A DNA stretch of 58,127 nt, from positions 1 to 58,127 of the forward strand of contig JAXDJV010000005.1 of NCBI GenBank assembly GCA_034667465.1, read 5' to 3'. This document shows, in pieces, positions 39,034 to 47,791 of the stretch. This DNA is from JAOBAU01 sp034667465. GTDB lineage: Bacteria > Acidobacteriota > Thermoanaerobaculia > Gp7-AA8. Under the pieces are notes generated by a model. The model was not told where the DNA came from, ran no database searches, and saw only the letters and a program-made list of their open reading frames with translations. Within the stretch, counting starts at the first letter, position 1; the number at the start of each line of letters is the position of its first letter. The position numbers were made by a program, and so were the translations under genes.

Positions 39034-41256
39034 ATGACGAATCGCAGCACGCTCCTTCTCTTCGCCGTCCTCGTCGCGCTGTTGTTCGCGCAGATCTTTC
39101 AGTTACGCGGTCCGGCGCTAAAGCCTGAAAGCGCTCCGGCATCCGAGTTCTCCGCCGCACGCGCGATGACGTCGCTTCGCACGATTCTCGGTGATGAAGC
39201 GCCGCATCCGGTTGGCGCGGCCGCACACGACGCGGTTCGCGATCGCGTCATCGCGCAGTTTCGCGCGCTCGGTTACGACACGACGATCGAACATCGATTC
39301 GCCTGCAACGCGTATCTGACGTGCGCGAATCTCGACAACATCATCGCCCGCGCCCCCGGCGCGACGCTCAATGACGCGCTCGTGCTCGCGGCGCATTACG
39401 ACTCCGTCGGCGCGGGGCCGGGAGCGTCCGATGACGGCGTGGGCGTCGTCACACTGCTCGAGACGGCGCGTGCCATTCGCGGCGAGCGCTTCCGAAATCC
39501 GATCGTCTTTCTGATCACGGACGGCGAGGAAGCGGGACTGCTCGGCGCCGAAGCGTTCGTGGCAGATACGGAGCTCGCAAAAACGACCGCGGCGTTCATC
39601 AACGTCGAGAATCGCGGCACGTCGGGACCGAGCTACATGTTCGAGACGAGCCACAACAATCGCTGGCTCGTGCCGCTGATCGGACGCGCGCTGCCGCGGC
39701 CGGCGGCGACGTCGCTGTTCAACAGCATCTATGACCTGATGCCGAACGACACCGACGTCACCGTCTTCAAGCGCGCCGGCAAGACCGCGGTGAACTTCGC
39801 GGCGATCGGGAACGTCGGTTACTACCACACGCCGAACGACAACCTCGCGCATGTGAACGCGTCGACGTTGCAGCATCACGGCGACAACGTGCTGTCATTG
39901 ACGCGTACGCTCGCCGGCGCCGATCTGCGGCAGACGAGCGGCAGCAACTCCGTCTACTTCGATGTGCTGGCGCTGACGCTCATTCACTGGCCGCAGCCGT
40001 TCACCATCTGGATCGCGCTCGCCGCATTCGCGATGCTCATCGCCGCATCGCTGCTTAGGATGCGCGACGGCACGACGCGTGCGCGCGACATCACGTTCGG
40101 CGTCGTCGCCTTCTTTCTCTCGCTCTTCCTCGCCGCTCTCCTCGGCATGCTCCTGACGAAGCTCGCGTTGATTCGCGGCGCCGGCGCGTGGATCGCGCAA
40201 CCTCGACTGCTCGTCGCCGCGATGTGGCTGACCGGCATCGCGTCGGCGATTGCAATCGCATCCTGGCTTCGCCGCCGCAGCAACTTCGACGGCCTGTTCC
40301 TCGGCGTCGCGTTGTCGTGGACCGTCATCGCCATCGTCGTCGATCGCTTCCTCTCCGGCGGCGCATACCTCTTCCTGGTACCGGCCGTTGCGATGGCGAT
40401 CCTCGCGCTGCTGCGAGCGAGTGAAGCGACGATCGCGATCGTCTGTGCGGCGATTGCAGCAGTGCTCTTCTTCCCGCTCGGACTCGTGCTGTACGACGCG
40501 CTCGGCACGATGATTCTGCCGGGTGTCGCCGCAATCCTCGCGATCGTCGCGACAACCTTCGCGCCAGCGATCGCCGCGGCGCCGATCCGCCGGGTGATCG
40601 CGACCGTGAGCTTCGCGATCGCGGCGATCTGCGCCATCGCCACGATTGCGTTTCCGGCGTACAGCCGCGACTGGCCGCGACGGATCCCGATCGCGTACTT
40701 CAGCGATGCCGACGCGAAGACGAATGAATGGATCGTCGGTTCACTCGCCGGCTCGATGCGCGACGCCGGTCACTTCGGTGCGACACGCGTGACACGCTAT
40801 CCGTGGTTCCGCGAGCAGCCGTCGTTCTTCGCCGGCAGCGCGCCGGACGCGGGCGTGGTCGCGCCGGAGATCTCGATCGTTCGCGATCTTCGCGAAGGCA
40901 AACGGACGCTCACGATGCGCGTCCGTTCCGTTCGCGGAGCGCAGCGAATCGCGGTGCAGTTCCGCACGAGTCAAACCGTCGACTCGATCCGCGTCAACGG
41001 CGCAACGCCACCGCCCGCCCCTGCGCGCTGGCGTTCGTATCTCGCGCCCCAGTGGAGCCGTGTCGTCGTGCGCGGCGGCGAAGCGGAGATTGAAGTCGTC
41101 ATCCGCGGGACGAAGCCGATCAACGTCGTGGCGATGGACTACTCGTTTGGATTGCCGCCGAGCGGGGCGGCGCTCGTGAAAGCGCGCGACGCGGCGGATG
41201 CGGTGACCTCAGACGAAGGCGACGTCACGATCGCAATGCGCAAAGGAACGCTCTGA
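39034..41256 (+). CDS. M28 family zinc metallopeptidase with membrane domain
   Basis: A 740-residue membrane protein. An N-terminal anchor (about 6-25) is followed by the M28 aminopeptidase domain with metal ligands in LAAHYDSVGAGPGASDDG, TDGEEAGLLGAEAF and YYHTPNDN. About nine transmembrane helices lie at 325-560, and a C-terminal extracytoplasmic beta domain closes the protein. The layout resembles ERMP1-like peptidases. It probably trims peptides outside the cytoplasm. It ends at the terminator shared with the ribosomal operon. Confidence 0.9.
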   Translation: MTNRSTLLLFAVLVALLFAQIFQLRGPALKPESAPASEFSAARAMTSLRTILGDEAPHPVGAAAHDAVRDRVIAQFRALGYDTTIEHRFACNAYLTCANLDNIIARAPGATLNDALVLAAHYDSVGAGPGASDDGVGVVTLLETARAIRGERFRNPIVFLITDGEEAGLLGAEAFVADTELAKTTAAFINVENRGTSGPSYMFETSHNNRWLVPLIGRALPRPAATSLFNSIYDLMPNDTDVTVFKRAGKTAVNFAAIGNVGYYHTPNDNLAHVNASTLQHHGDNVLSLTRTLAGADLRQTSGSNSVYFDVLALTLIHWPQPFTIWIALAAFAMLIAASLLRMRDGTTRARDITFGVVAFFLSLFLAALLGMLLTKLALIRGAGAWIAQPRLLVAAMWLTGIASAIAIASWLRRRSNFDGLFLGVALSWTVIAIVVDRFLSGGAYLFLVPAVAMAILALLRASEATIAIVCAAIAAVLFFPLGLVLYDALGTMILPGVAAILAIVATTFAPAIAAAPIRRVIATVSFAIAAICAIATIAFPAYSRDWPRRIPIAYFSDADAKTNEWIVGSLAGSMRDAGHFGATRVTRYPWFREQPSFFAGSAPDAGVVAPEISIVRDLREGKRTLTMRVRSVRGAQRIAVQFRTSQTVDSIRVNGATPPPAPARWRSYLAPQWSRVVVRGGEAEIEVVIRGTKPINVVAMDYSFGLPPSGAALVKARDAADAVTSDEGDVTIAMRKGTL

Positions 41257-41261
41257 AACAA

Positions 41262-41288
41262 AACGGCCCGCCTTGTGGGCGGGCCGTT
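41262..41288. terminator. Bidirectional rho-independent terminator
   Basis: An 11-bp stem, AACGGCCCGCC with GGCGGGCCGTT, loop TTGTG. On the minus strand it is followed by TTTTGTTT, so it ends the ribosomal operon after rplQ; on the plus strand it follows the M28 stop directly. Confidence 0.9.
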
Positions 41289-41298
41289 CGAGTGAGCT

Positions 41299-41850
41299 TT
41301 ACGCTTCGTCAGCTTTCTTCTTGCGGGGCTTCTTCGGCTTCTCTTCGGCGGCCGGCGCTTCTTCCTTCTTTGCAGCGCCTTTCTTCGGAGCAGCTTTCTT
41401 CTTCGGCGCTTCTTCGTCGGCGGCCGGTGCTTCCTTCTTCTTCGGCGCAGCCTTCTTCGATGCGGCCGGCTTCGAGTCGCCGCTGCTCTTCAGCTCGTAG
41501 CCGACGAACTCGAGAATTGCCATCTCGGCGGCGTCACCGCGACGCGGTCCGAGCTTGATGATGCGGGTGTAGCCGCCCGGACGCTCGGCGAACCGCGGTC
41601 CGATCGTGCCGAACAGTTTCGTGACGACCGAGTTGTCGGCGATGATCGCCGCGACCTGACGGCGATTGTGAACGCTGTCGGTTTTGCCGAGGGTGATGAG
41701 ACGCTCGATCTGCGGACGCAGCTCCTTCGCCTTCGGCAGGGTAGTGATGATGCGCTCGCTCTGAATCAGCGAGGAAAGCTGGTTGCGGAACATCGCCAGT
41801 CGATGGCTCGACGTCCGTCCCAGCTTGCGATTGACCATTCCGTGTCTCAT
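41299..41850 (-). CDS. rplQ: Ribosomal protein L17 with Lys/Ala-rich tail
   Basis: Large-subunit protein at the exit tunnel, 183 residues. The core (1-115) is canonical (MRHGMVNRKLGRTSSHR, TLPKAKELRP). A 65-residue tail of Lys, Ala, Pro and Glu (KKAAPKKKEAPAADEE and similar) goes beyond the usual length of about 120-130. It is the last gene of the alpha operon, just before a strong terminator. Confidence 0.97.
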   Translation of the reverse strand: MRHGMVNRKLGRTSSHRLAMFRNQLSSLIQSERIITTLPKAKELRPQIERLITLGKTDSVHNRRQVAAIIADNSVVTKLFGTIGPRFAERPGGYTRIIKLGPRRGDAAEMAILEFVGYELKSSGDSKPAASKKAAPKKKEAPAADEEAPKKKAAPKKGAAKKEEAPAAEEKPKKPRKKKADEA

Positions 41851-41881
41851 GACTCAGTGACCTCTCTTCCGGTTTCGACCG

Positions 41882-42868
41882 TTACTCGCGCATGTCGACG
41901 GAACGTCCCGCGGAGCGGGTCATGCCGAACGACAGGCCGAGGCTCGCGAGCACGTCTTTGATCTCGTCGAGCGACTTGCGGCCGAAGTTCTTGGTCGACA
42001 GCATTTCGCGCTCGGTGCGCTGCACGAGGTCGCCGAGGGTGCGGATGTTGGCGTTCTTGAGGCAGTTGGCGGAGCGAACGGAGAGATCGAGCTCTTCGAT
42101 CGGCTTCGCCAGCATCTCGGAAACGCGCGGATCGACTTCCGGCGCCGACGACTCTTCGGCTTCATCGCCCCGCGTTTCAAACGAGGAGAAGATGCGGAGG
42201 TGATCGCCGAGCAGATCGGATGCGAGACCGATCGACTCCTGCGGCGAGACGGCGCCGTTGGTCCACACTTCGATGATCAGACGATCGTAATCGGTCATCT
42301 GACCGACGCGGGCGCCTTCGACGTGATAGTTGACGCGGCGGACCGGGGAATGGATCGAGTCGATCGGGATGTAGCCGAGCGGCAGATCGCTCTCGGCGTT
42401 GCGGTCGGCGACCTGATAGCCGCGACCGCGCTTGAGACGCGCTTCGAGCGTGAGGTTGCCTTCCTTCGACAGCGTCGCGACGTGCGCCGTCGGGTCGAGA
42501 ATCTCGACGTCCGGATCTTCATCGAAATCGGCAGCGGTGACGACGCCCGGACCCTTCTTCGAAAGGTACAGCGTCTTCGGACCTTCGCCGTGGAGCTTGA
42601 AAGGAATCTGTTTGAGGTTGAGGACGACGTCGGTCATGTCCTCAACAACGCCCGTCAGAGACGAGAATTCGTGGAGGACACCCTCCACACGAACCGCCGT
42701 GACTGCAGCTCCCTCGATGGACGAGAGCAGGACGCGACGGAGTGCATTGCCGATCGTCGTGCCGAAGCCACGCTCGAACGGCTGGGCGATGAATCGTCCG
42801 TAGTTCGGGGTGAGCGTCTCGGGATCGTAATCGAGCTTTTTGGGTTTCTGAAAATCTGACCACAACAT
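41882..42868 (-). CDS. rpoA: RNA polymerase alpha subunit
   Basis: A 328-residue alpha subunit. The N-terminal assembly domain (1-235) contains ERGFGTTIGNALRRVLLSS. The C-terminal domain (about 260-320) shows the DNA- and activator-binding helices (LDLSVRSANCLKNANIRT, NFGRKSLDEIKDVLASLG). Between rpsD and rplQ as in most alpha operons. Confidence 0.98.
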   Translation of the reverse strand: MLWSDFQKPKKLDYDPETLTPNYGRFIAQPFERGFGTTIGNALRRVLLSSIEGAAVTAVRVEGVLHEFSSLTGVVEDMTDVVLNLKQIPFKLHGEGPKTLYLSKKGPGVVTAADFDEDPDVEILDPTAHVATLSKEGNLTLEARLKRGRGYQVADRNAESDLPLGYIPIDSIHSPVRRVNYHVEGARVGQMTDYDRLIIEVWTNGAVSPQESIGLASDLLGDHLRIFSSFETRGDEAEESSAPEVDPRVSEMLAKPIEELDLSVRSANCLKNANIRTLGDLVQRTEREMLSTKNFGRKSLDEIKDVLASLGLSFGMTRSAGRSVDMRE

Positions 42869-42944
42869 ATGAGCGGCCTCCTCGCCTGGATGATGGAGGA
42901 CAAGTGAGGACAGCCGGGCGCCGGCCGTCCTCCATCATCGTTTC

Positions 42945-43571
42945 TTACTTCGAGTAGAGTTCGACGATGAGCTGTTCCTGAATCGGCAGGCGGATGTCTT
43001 CACGTTTCGGAAGGTCCTGAACCATGCCGCGGAACTGCTCCGGATTGAGCTCGAGCCACGTGGGAACACCGCGGCCCGCGGCCGTTTCGACGGCCTGACG
43101 GATCTGCTCGTTCTTGCGGCTTTTCTCGCGAACCTGAATCGCATCCCCTTTGCGGGTCTGGTAGGAGGGGATGTTGATCTTCTTTCCGTTCACCTCGATG
43201 TGGCCGTGGCGCACGAGCTGGCGTGCCTGCGGACGCGAGGCTGCGAATCCGAGCGAATAAACGACGTTGTCGAGCCGGAGCTCGAGCTGGCGAAGGAGGT
43301 TCTCGCCGGTGATGCCGGTCTTGCGCTCGGCGCGCTGGAAGTAAAGACGGAACTGCTTTTCGAGCAGACCGTAGATACGCTTGACTTTCTGTTTTTCACG
43401 AAGCTGAACGCCGTATCCGAGAACCTTGGAACGGCGGCGGCCATGCTGGCCCGGGGCGTAATTGCGGCGCTCGATTGAGCACTTGTCCTTGAAACAACGA
43501 TCGCCCTTGAGGAACAGCTTCATGCCCTCACGCCGGCAGAGCCGGCAGACGGGATCCGAGTAACGAGCCAC
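42945..43571 (-). CDS. rpsD: Ribosomal protein S4 (zinc-binding type)
   Basis: Small-subunit assembly initiator, 208 residues from GTG 43571, placed six bases after GGAGG. An N-terminal zinc site CRLCRREGMKLFLKGDRC plus a later Cys (KDKC) is intact. The S4 RNA-binding domain lies at about 98-160 (LDNVVYSLGFAASRPQAR). S4 is the autoregulator of the alpha operon in many bacteria; the upstream spacer contains several inverted repeats. Confidence 0.97.
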   Translation of the reverse strand: MARYSDPVCRLCRREGMKLFLKGDRCFKDKCSIERRNYAPGQHGRRRSKVLGYGVQLREKQKVKRIYGLLEKQFRLYFQRAERKTGITGENLLRQLELRLDNVVYSLGFAASRPQARQLVRHGHIEVNGKKINIPSYQTRKGDAIQVREKSRKNEQIRQAVETAAGRGVPTWLELNPEQFRGMVQDLPKREDIRLPIQEQLIVELYSK

Positions 43572-43593
43572 TTTGCCTCCTGATGTTCGCACC

Positions 43594-43663
43594 CGTCCCG
43601 CCATTGGGACGTTGCGTGCACGGCGGCAGCTGCACGCCGTACGGAACTGCAGCGGTGCACCGC
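43594..43663 (-). promoter_or_regulatory. Structured rpsK-rpsD spacer, candidate S4 leader
   Basis: Three inverted repeats within 70 bases upstream of the rpsD ribosome site: CGTCCC/GGGACG (43594-43611), ACGGCG/CGCCGT around 43619-43640, and the perfect palindrome GCGGTGCACCGC (43652-43663). Confidence 0.4.
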
Positions 43664-43696
43664 GCACCGCGATTTACTGACTGTTGTCGACGCGAA

Positions 43697-44110
43697 TCAG
43701 ACGCGGCGACGCTTCGGGGGCCGGCAGCCGTTGTGCGGAATCGGCGTCACGTCCTTGATCGACTTGATGTCGAGTCCGGACGCGGCCAGCGCGCGGATCG
43801 CCGACTCGCGGCCTGCGCCGGGGCCTTTGACCTTCACGTCGACCGAGCGAACGCCATGCTCGCTGGCCAGCTGCGCCGCGTTCTGCGCCGCAACCTGAGC
43901 CGCGAACGGCGTCCCTTTGCGCGAGCCCTTGAAGCCGATGCGGCCGGCGCTCGACCAGGCGAGCACGTTCCCCATCGGATCGGAGATCGCGACGATCGTG
44001 TTGTTGAACGTCGCGGCGATCGACGCCACGCCGTGCGGGATGTTCTTCCGCTCTTTCTTCTTCGTTCCCGCGCGGCGGGCTCCAGCTTTCGGTGCTCGGG
44101 CAGTTGCCAT
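43697..44110 (-). CDS. rpsK: Ribosomal protein S11
   Basis: Platform protein of the small subunit, 137 residues. Canonical core with ATFNNTIVAISDPMGNVLAW and the C-terminal THDVTPIPHNGCRPPKRRRV-type end (here DVTPIPHNGCRPPKRRRV). The N-terminus is basic. Part of the alpha operon between rpsM and rpsD; the 125-base gap before rpsD is the longest in this part of the operon. Confidence 0.98.
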   Translation of the reverse strand: MATARAPKAGARRAGTKKKERKNIPHGVASIAATFNNTIVAISDPMGNVLAWSSAGRIGFKGSRKGTPFAAQVAAQNAAQLASEHGVRSVDVKVKGPGAGRESAIRALAASGLDIKSIKDVTPIPHNGCRPPKRRRV

Positions 44111-44143
44111 TGGTTCTTATCCTCTCGACGGCGAAGACCGTCG

Positions 44144-44527
44144 CTATTTCTTCGTAGCTTTCTTCTTGCCGGCGACTGCGCCCTTGCGCGGACCCTTGCG
44201 CGTACGCGCGTTGGTGTGGGTGCGCTGGCCGCGAACCGGCAGACCGCGGCGATGGCGCATTCCGCGGTAGCAGTTGATTTCCATCAACCGCTTGATGTCC
44301 AGGCCGGTGTCCTTGCGGAGATCGCCCTCGACCTTGCCTTCGTCCGTGATGACCTGACGAATCTTGCGAACGTCATCTTCAGAAAGATCTTTGACGCGGA
44401 TGTTGCGGTCCACGGTCGCCTTCTGAAGGATGTCGGTCGACCGCGAACGGCCGATGCCGAAGATATACGTCAGGCCGACTTCGACCCGCTTGTTGAGTGG
44501 CAGATCCACACCTGCAATACGTGCCAT
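44144..44527 (-). CDS. rpsM: Ribosomal protein S13
   Basis: Head protein of the small subunit contacting the P-site tRNA, 127 residues. Canonical start MARIAGVDLPLNKRVEVGL and helix-two-turns-helix motif, then the basic tail RGQRTHTNARTRKGPRKG. Twelve bases downstream of rpmJ. Confidence 0.98.
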   Translation of the reverse strand: MARIAGVDLPLNKRVEVGLTYIFGIGRSRSTDILQKATVDRNIRVKDLSEDDVRKIRQVITDEGKVEGDLRKDTGLDIKRLMEINCYRGMRHRRGLPVRGQRTHTNARTRKGPRKGAVAGKKKATKK

Positions 44528-44539
44528 TGGTTCCGGCTC

Positions 44540-44653
44540 CTATCCCTGCCGCTGCTTGTGCTTCGGGTTCTCGCAGAGAATCCGGATCACGCCCTGGCGA
44601 CGGACGATTTTGCATTTCACACAAATCTTCTTGACCGATGAACGAACTTTCAT
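44540..44653 (-). CDS. rpmJ: Ribosomal protein L36 (zinc-binding type)
   Basis: A 37-residue protein, MKVRSSVKKICVKCKIVRRQ at the start. The zinc ligands CVKC, then Cys27 and His32 (LCENPKHKQRQG), are all present, so this is the C+ form. It lies between infA and rpsM, the usual place. Confidence 0.95.
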   Translation of the reverse strand: MKVRSSVKKICVKCKIVRRQGVIRILCENPKHKQRQG

Positions 44654-44660
44654 GATGGAC

Positions 44661-44879
44661 TCACTTATATCGATAGATGATTCGGCCGCGCGTCAGATCG
44701 TACGGCGACAGCTCGACGAGTACCTTGTCTCCCGGAAGAATGCGGATGAAGTGTTTGCGCATCTTGCCGGAGATGTGTGCGAGCACCTTGTGCTTGTTCT
44801 CCAGCTCGACCTGAAACATCGCGTTGGGCAACGTTTCCAGCACCGTCGCTGTAACTTCGATCGCTTCTTCTTTCGACAT
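44661..44879 (-). CDS. infA: Translation initiation factor IF-1
   Basis: A 72-residue OB-fold factor that occupies the A site during initiation. Canonical throughout: EVTATVLETLPNAMFQVELE, then HISGKMRKHFIRILPGD and the end LTRGRIIYRYK. Between map and rpmJ. Confidence 0.98.
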   Translation of the reverse strand: MSKEEAIEVTATVLETLPNAMFQVELENKHKVLAHISGKMRKHFIRILPGDKVLVELSPYDLTRGRIIYRYK

Positions 44880-44894
44880 GTTTCTCCAGTTTCC

Positions 44895-45728
44895 TCAGAC
44901 GACTGCTTTTCCAAGTACTTTCGGACCGTCGGCCGTGACCGCAATCGAATGTTCGAAGTGCGCGGCAAGCGTTCCGTCGAGCGTCCGCGCCGTCCAGCGA
45001 TCGGCATCGGTGCGTACGTCGTCGACCATTCCGTCTCTGCCGGCGCGCTGTAAGCGCGACCGCAGTTTCGGACCGATCTCGCAGAGCATCGGCTCGACGG
45101 CGAGGACCATTCCCTCGCGCAGCTCGAGACCGCGTCCGCGTTTCCCGTAGTTGTAAACCTGCGGATCTTCGTGCATCCGGCGGCCGATTCCGTGGCCGAC
45201 GAAATTGCGAATCACATGAAACCCGCGCGACTCGGCATGCTCCTGAACGGCCGCGCCGATGTCGCCGATGTGATTACCCGGCACCATCTGCTCGATCGCT
45301 TTGTCGAGGCATTCCTTCGTCGTCCGGATCAGCTCTTCCGTGCGAGGCGCGACCTTGCCGACAGCCACGGTCACGGCTCCATCACCGACGAATCCGTCGA
45401 GGATCGAGCCGAAGTCGAGGCCGACGATGTCGCCTTCCTGCAGCTTTGCGCGGCTCGGGATGCCGTGAACGATCACGTCATTGACCGACGAACAAACGAC
45501 TGCGGGATACGGCGGCAGGCCCATCGGAGCATAGCCTTTGAACGGCGATTTCGCGCCGCGCTTTGCAAGCTCCTCTTCGGCGACGGCATTCATCTGCGCC
45601 GTCGTCACGCCCGGCTTGACCATCTCCCGCATGATCTCGAGGATCTCGAGCACCACCCGGTTGGCACGATCCATCACCGCGATCTCATCGCGGCTTTTCA
45701 GGATCGGGCCTTTCATTCGGTCGAGCAT
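44895..45728 (-). CDS. map: Methionine aminopeptidase, type I
   Basis: Removes N-terminal Met from new proteins. It has 277 residues. Metal ligands are visible in GLDFGSILDGFVGDGAVT (two Asp), FVGHGIGRRMHEDP (His), AVEPML (Glu) and the last Glu in AHFEHSIAV. Relative to standard type I enzymes there is an insertion of about 15 residues before the last ligand (RSRLQRAGRDGMVDDVRTDA). The start forms a TAAATG junction with adk; Met5 is a second choice. Confidence 0.95.
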   Translation of the reverse strand: MLDRMKGPILKSRDEIAVMDRANRVVLEILEIMREMVKPGVTTAQMNAVAEEELAKRGAKSPFKGYAPMGLPPYPAVVCSSVNDVIVHGIPSRAKLQEGDIVGLDFGSILDGFVGDGAVTVAVGKVAPRTEELIRTTKECLDKAIEQMVPGNHIGDIGAAVQEHAESRGFHVIRNFVGHGIGRRMHEDPQVYNYGKRGRGLELREGMVLAVEPMLCEIGPKLRSRLQRAGRDGMVDDVRTDADRWTARTLDGTLAAHFEHSIAVTADGPKVLGKAVV

Positions 45729-46367
45729 TTACAACAGGGACTTTTCAATGCGTTCAAAGACCTCATCGACGGGACCGATCCCGTCGACTTCGCGAAGAAC
45801 GTTCTTCGCCTTGTAGAACGTGGCAACCGGCAGAGTCTGACGATGAAACGCTTCCAGACGCGTCCGTACAGCTTGTTCGTTGTCATCCGGCCGCGCGATC
45901 ACTTCCGCGCCGCAGCGGTCGCAAATGCTGTCGACCGCGGGCGGATTGTTTTCCAGATGGTAAATCGCCCCGCAGCCGGCACACGTCCGGCGCAGGGAAA
46001 TGCGTTTCACGATTGCTTCGTCTGGGACGAGCAGTTGAAGAACCCGCAAGGGGTCAGAACCATTCCCGACGATTCCGTCGAGCTTTTCAGCTTGTACCAC
46101 AGTACGAGGAAAGCCGTCCAGAATGAAGCCTTTAGCTGCATCGGGTTTGGCCATCCGGTCGTGAATGATGCCGACCATCAGATCGTCGGAGACGAGCGCG
46201 CCCTGCGCCATGATCGGCGCCGCCTGACGCCCGAGCTCGGTACCGTCGGCGATCGCTTCACGAAGCATGTCGCCGGTCGAGATATGCGGAATCTCGTGCC
46301 GGACGGCAAGGCGTTTCGCCTGCGTCCCCTTACCGCTCCCCGGCGGACCGATGAAAATCAGTTTCAC
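45729..46367 (-). CDS. adk: Adenylate kinase (zinc lid)
   Basis: Balances AMP, ADP and ATP. It has 212 residues, P-loop GPPGSGKGTQ near the N-terminus, AMP-binding DGFPRTVVQAE, and a long lid with a four-cysteine zinc site (CAGCGAIYHL and ICDRCGAEV). Between secY and map, the common order. Confidence 0.97.
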   Translation of the reverse strand: MKLIFIGPPGSGKGTQAKRLAVRHEIPHISTGDMLREAIADGTELGRQAAPIMAQGALVSDDLMVGIIHDRMAKPDAAKGFILDGFPRTVVQAEKLDGIVGNGSDPLRVLQLLVPDEAIVKRISLRRTCAGCGAIYHLENNPPAVDSICDRCGAEVIARPDDNEQAVRTRLEAFHRQTLPVATFYKAKNVLREVDGIGPVDEVFERIEKSLL

Positions 46368-46380
46368 GCTTCGGCGATCC

Positions 46381-47790
46381 TTATCCGCGGCGACCGCGAA
46401 TGCGGCCGCGCTTCATGAAGCCGTCGTAGTGGCGCATGACCAGCTGCGATTCGATCTGCTGAATCGTATCCATCGCCACACCGACCACGATTAGCAGCGA
46501 CGTCCCGCCGAAGTAGAACTGGAATCCCATTCCTTCCGTAACCCACAGCGGCAGCGCGCGATCGAGAGCCGCACCGACACCGAACGGCAGCTGGCTGACA
46601 TGCACGCCCGAGATGAGGAACTCGGGGAGGATGCAGACCGCCGCCAGGTAAACGGATCCGACGAACGTGATGCGCGTCAGGACCCTGTCGATGTAGTCCG
46701 ACGTCTTCTTGCCCGGGCGGATGCCGGGGATGAAGCCGCCGTATTTGCGCATGTTGTCAGCCGTGTCGACCGGATTGAAGACGATCGACGTGTAGAAGTA
46801 ACCGAAGAAGATGATGCCGACGATCTGCAGCGTGTAGTAGAGCGGCTCTCCGACGCGGAGCTGCGTCGCGATCGCCTGCGCCCATGGCGCCTTGATCATC
46901 GAGGCCAGCGTCGTCGGGATCACGAGAATCGACGACGCGAAGATGACCGGGATGACGCCGGCGGTGTTGACGCGCAGCGGCAGGTACGTGTTCGAGCCGC
47001 CGTAGACCTTGCGGCCGACGACGCGCTTCGCGTACTGCACCGGAATGCGGCGTTGCGCTCGTTCCATGAAGACGACGAACGCGATGACCAGCACCATGAA
47101 CACGACCAGGAAGAGCATCGCGAAGAGGTTGTGCTGACCGTTGCGGATGTCGTTGAGGGTCGTGAGCACCGCGTGCGGCAGGTTGACGACGATGCCGGCG
47201 AAGATGATCAGCGAGATGCCGTTGCCGATCCCGCGCTCGGAGATCTGCTCACCGAGCCACATGATGAATGCGGTGCCGGTGGTCAGCGTCAGGATCGTCA
47301 TGATCGGGAAGCCGAGACCCCAGACCGCGTCCTGCACGTGCGCCGGAACGAGCGGCGCGCCGCCGGGAGCGTTCTGGCCGCGAAGCCAGAATGCGACGCC
47401 GAGCGACTGAACGATCGACAGCGCGATCGTGCCGTAACGGGTGTACTGGTTGATCTTGCGGCGCCCCATCTCACCCTCTTTCGAGAGCTTTTCGAGATAC
47501 GGCCAAACGACCGTGAGGAGCTGCAGGATGATCGACGCCGAGATGTACGGCATGATCCCGAGCGCGAAAACGGAGAGACGGCGCAGAGCGCCGCCCGAGA
47601 AGAGATCGAGGAACCCGAACACGCTGCCGGACATCGCCGTGAAGAACTCCGCCAGTGCTTTCGGATCGACTCCCGGAGTCGGGATGTGCGATCCAAGCCG
47701 GTAGACGGCGAGCAGTGCGAACGTGAACAGAACCCGCTTGCGCAGGTCTTCGATCGCGAAAATGTTGCGGAGTGTCTCGAGCAGGTTCAA
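46381..47790 (-). CDS. secY: Protein translocase subunit SecY
   Basis: Central channel of the Sec translocon, about 469 residues with ten transmembrane helices. Recognisable are the cytoplasmic N-terminus (EDLRKRVLFTFALLAVYRLG), the plug region after helix 1, PVQYAKRVVGRKVYGG and the C-terminal loop. The best start is a TTG at 47790 two bases after the rplO stop with AGGAG ten bases upstream. A GTG at 47817 inside rplO is an alternative (478 residues). Confidence 0.95.
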   Translation of the reverse strand: MNLLETLRNIFAIEDLRKRVLFTFALLAVYRLGSHIPTPGVDPKALAEFFTAMSGSVFGFLDLFSGGALRRLSVFALGIMPYISASIILQLLTVVWPYLEKLSKEGEMGRRKINQYTRYGTIALSIVQSLGVAFWLRGQNAPGGAPLVPAHVQDAVWGLGFPIMTILTLTTGTAFIMWLGEQISERGIGNGISLIIFAGIVVNLPHAVLTTLNDIRNGQHNLFAMLFLVVFMVLVIAFVVFMERAQRRIPVQYAKRVVGRKVYGGSNTYLPLRVNTAGVIPVIFASSILVIPTTLASMIKAPWAQAIATQLRVGEPLYYTLQIVGIIFFGYFYTSIVFNPVDTADNMRKYGGFIPGIRPGKKTSDYIDRVLTRITFVGSVYLAAVCILPEFLISGVHVSQLPFGVGAALDRALPLWVTEGMGFQFYFGGTSLLIVVGVAMDTIQQIESQLVMRHYDGFMKRGRIRGRRG

Positions 47791-47791
47791 G

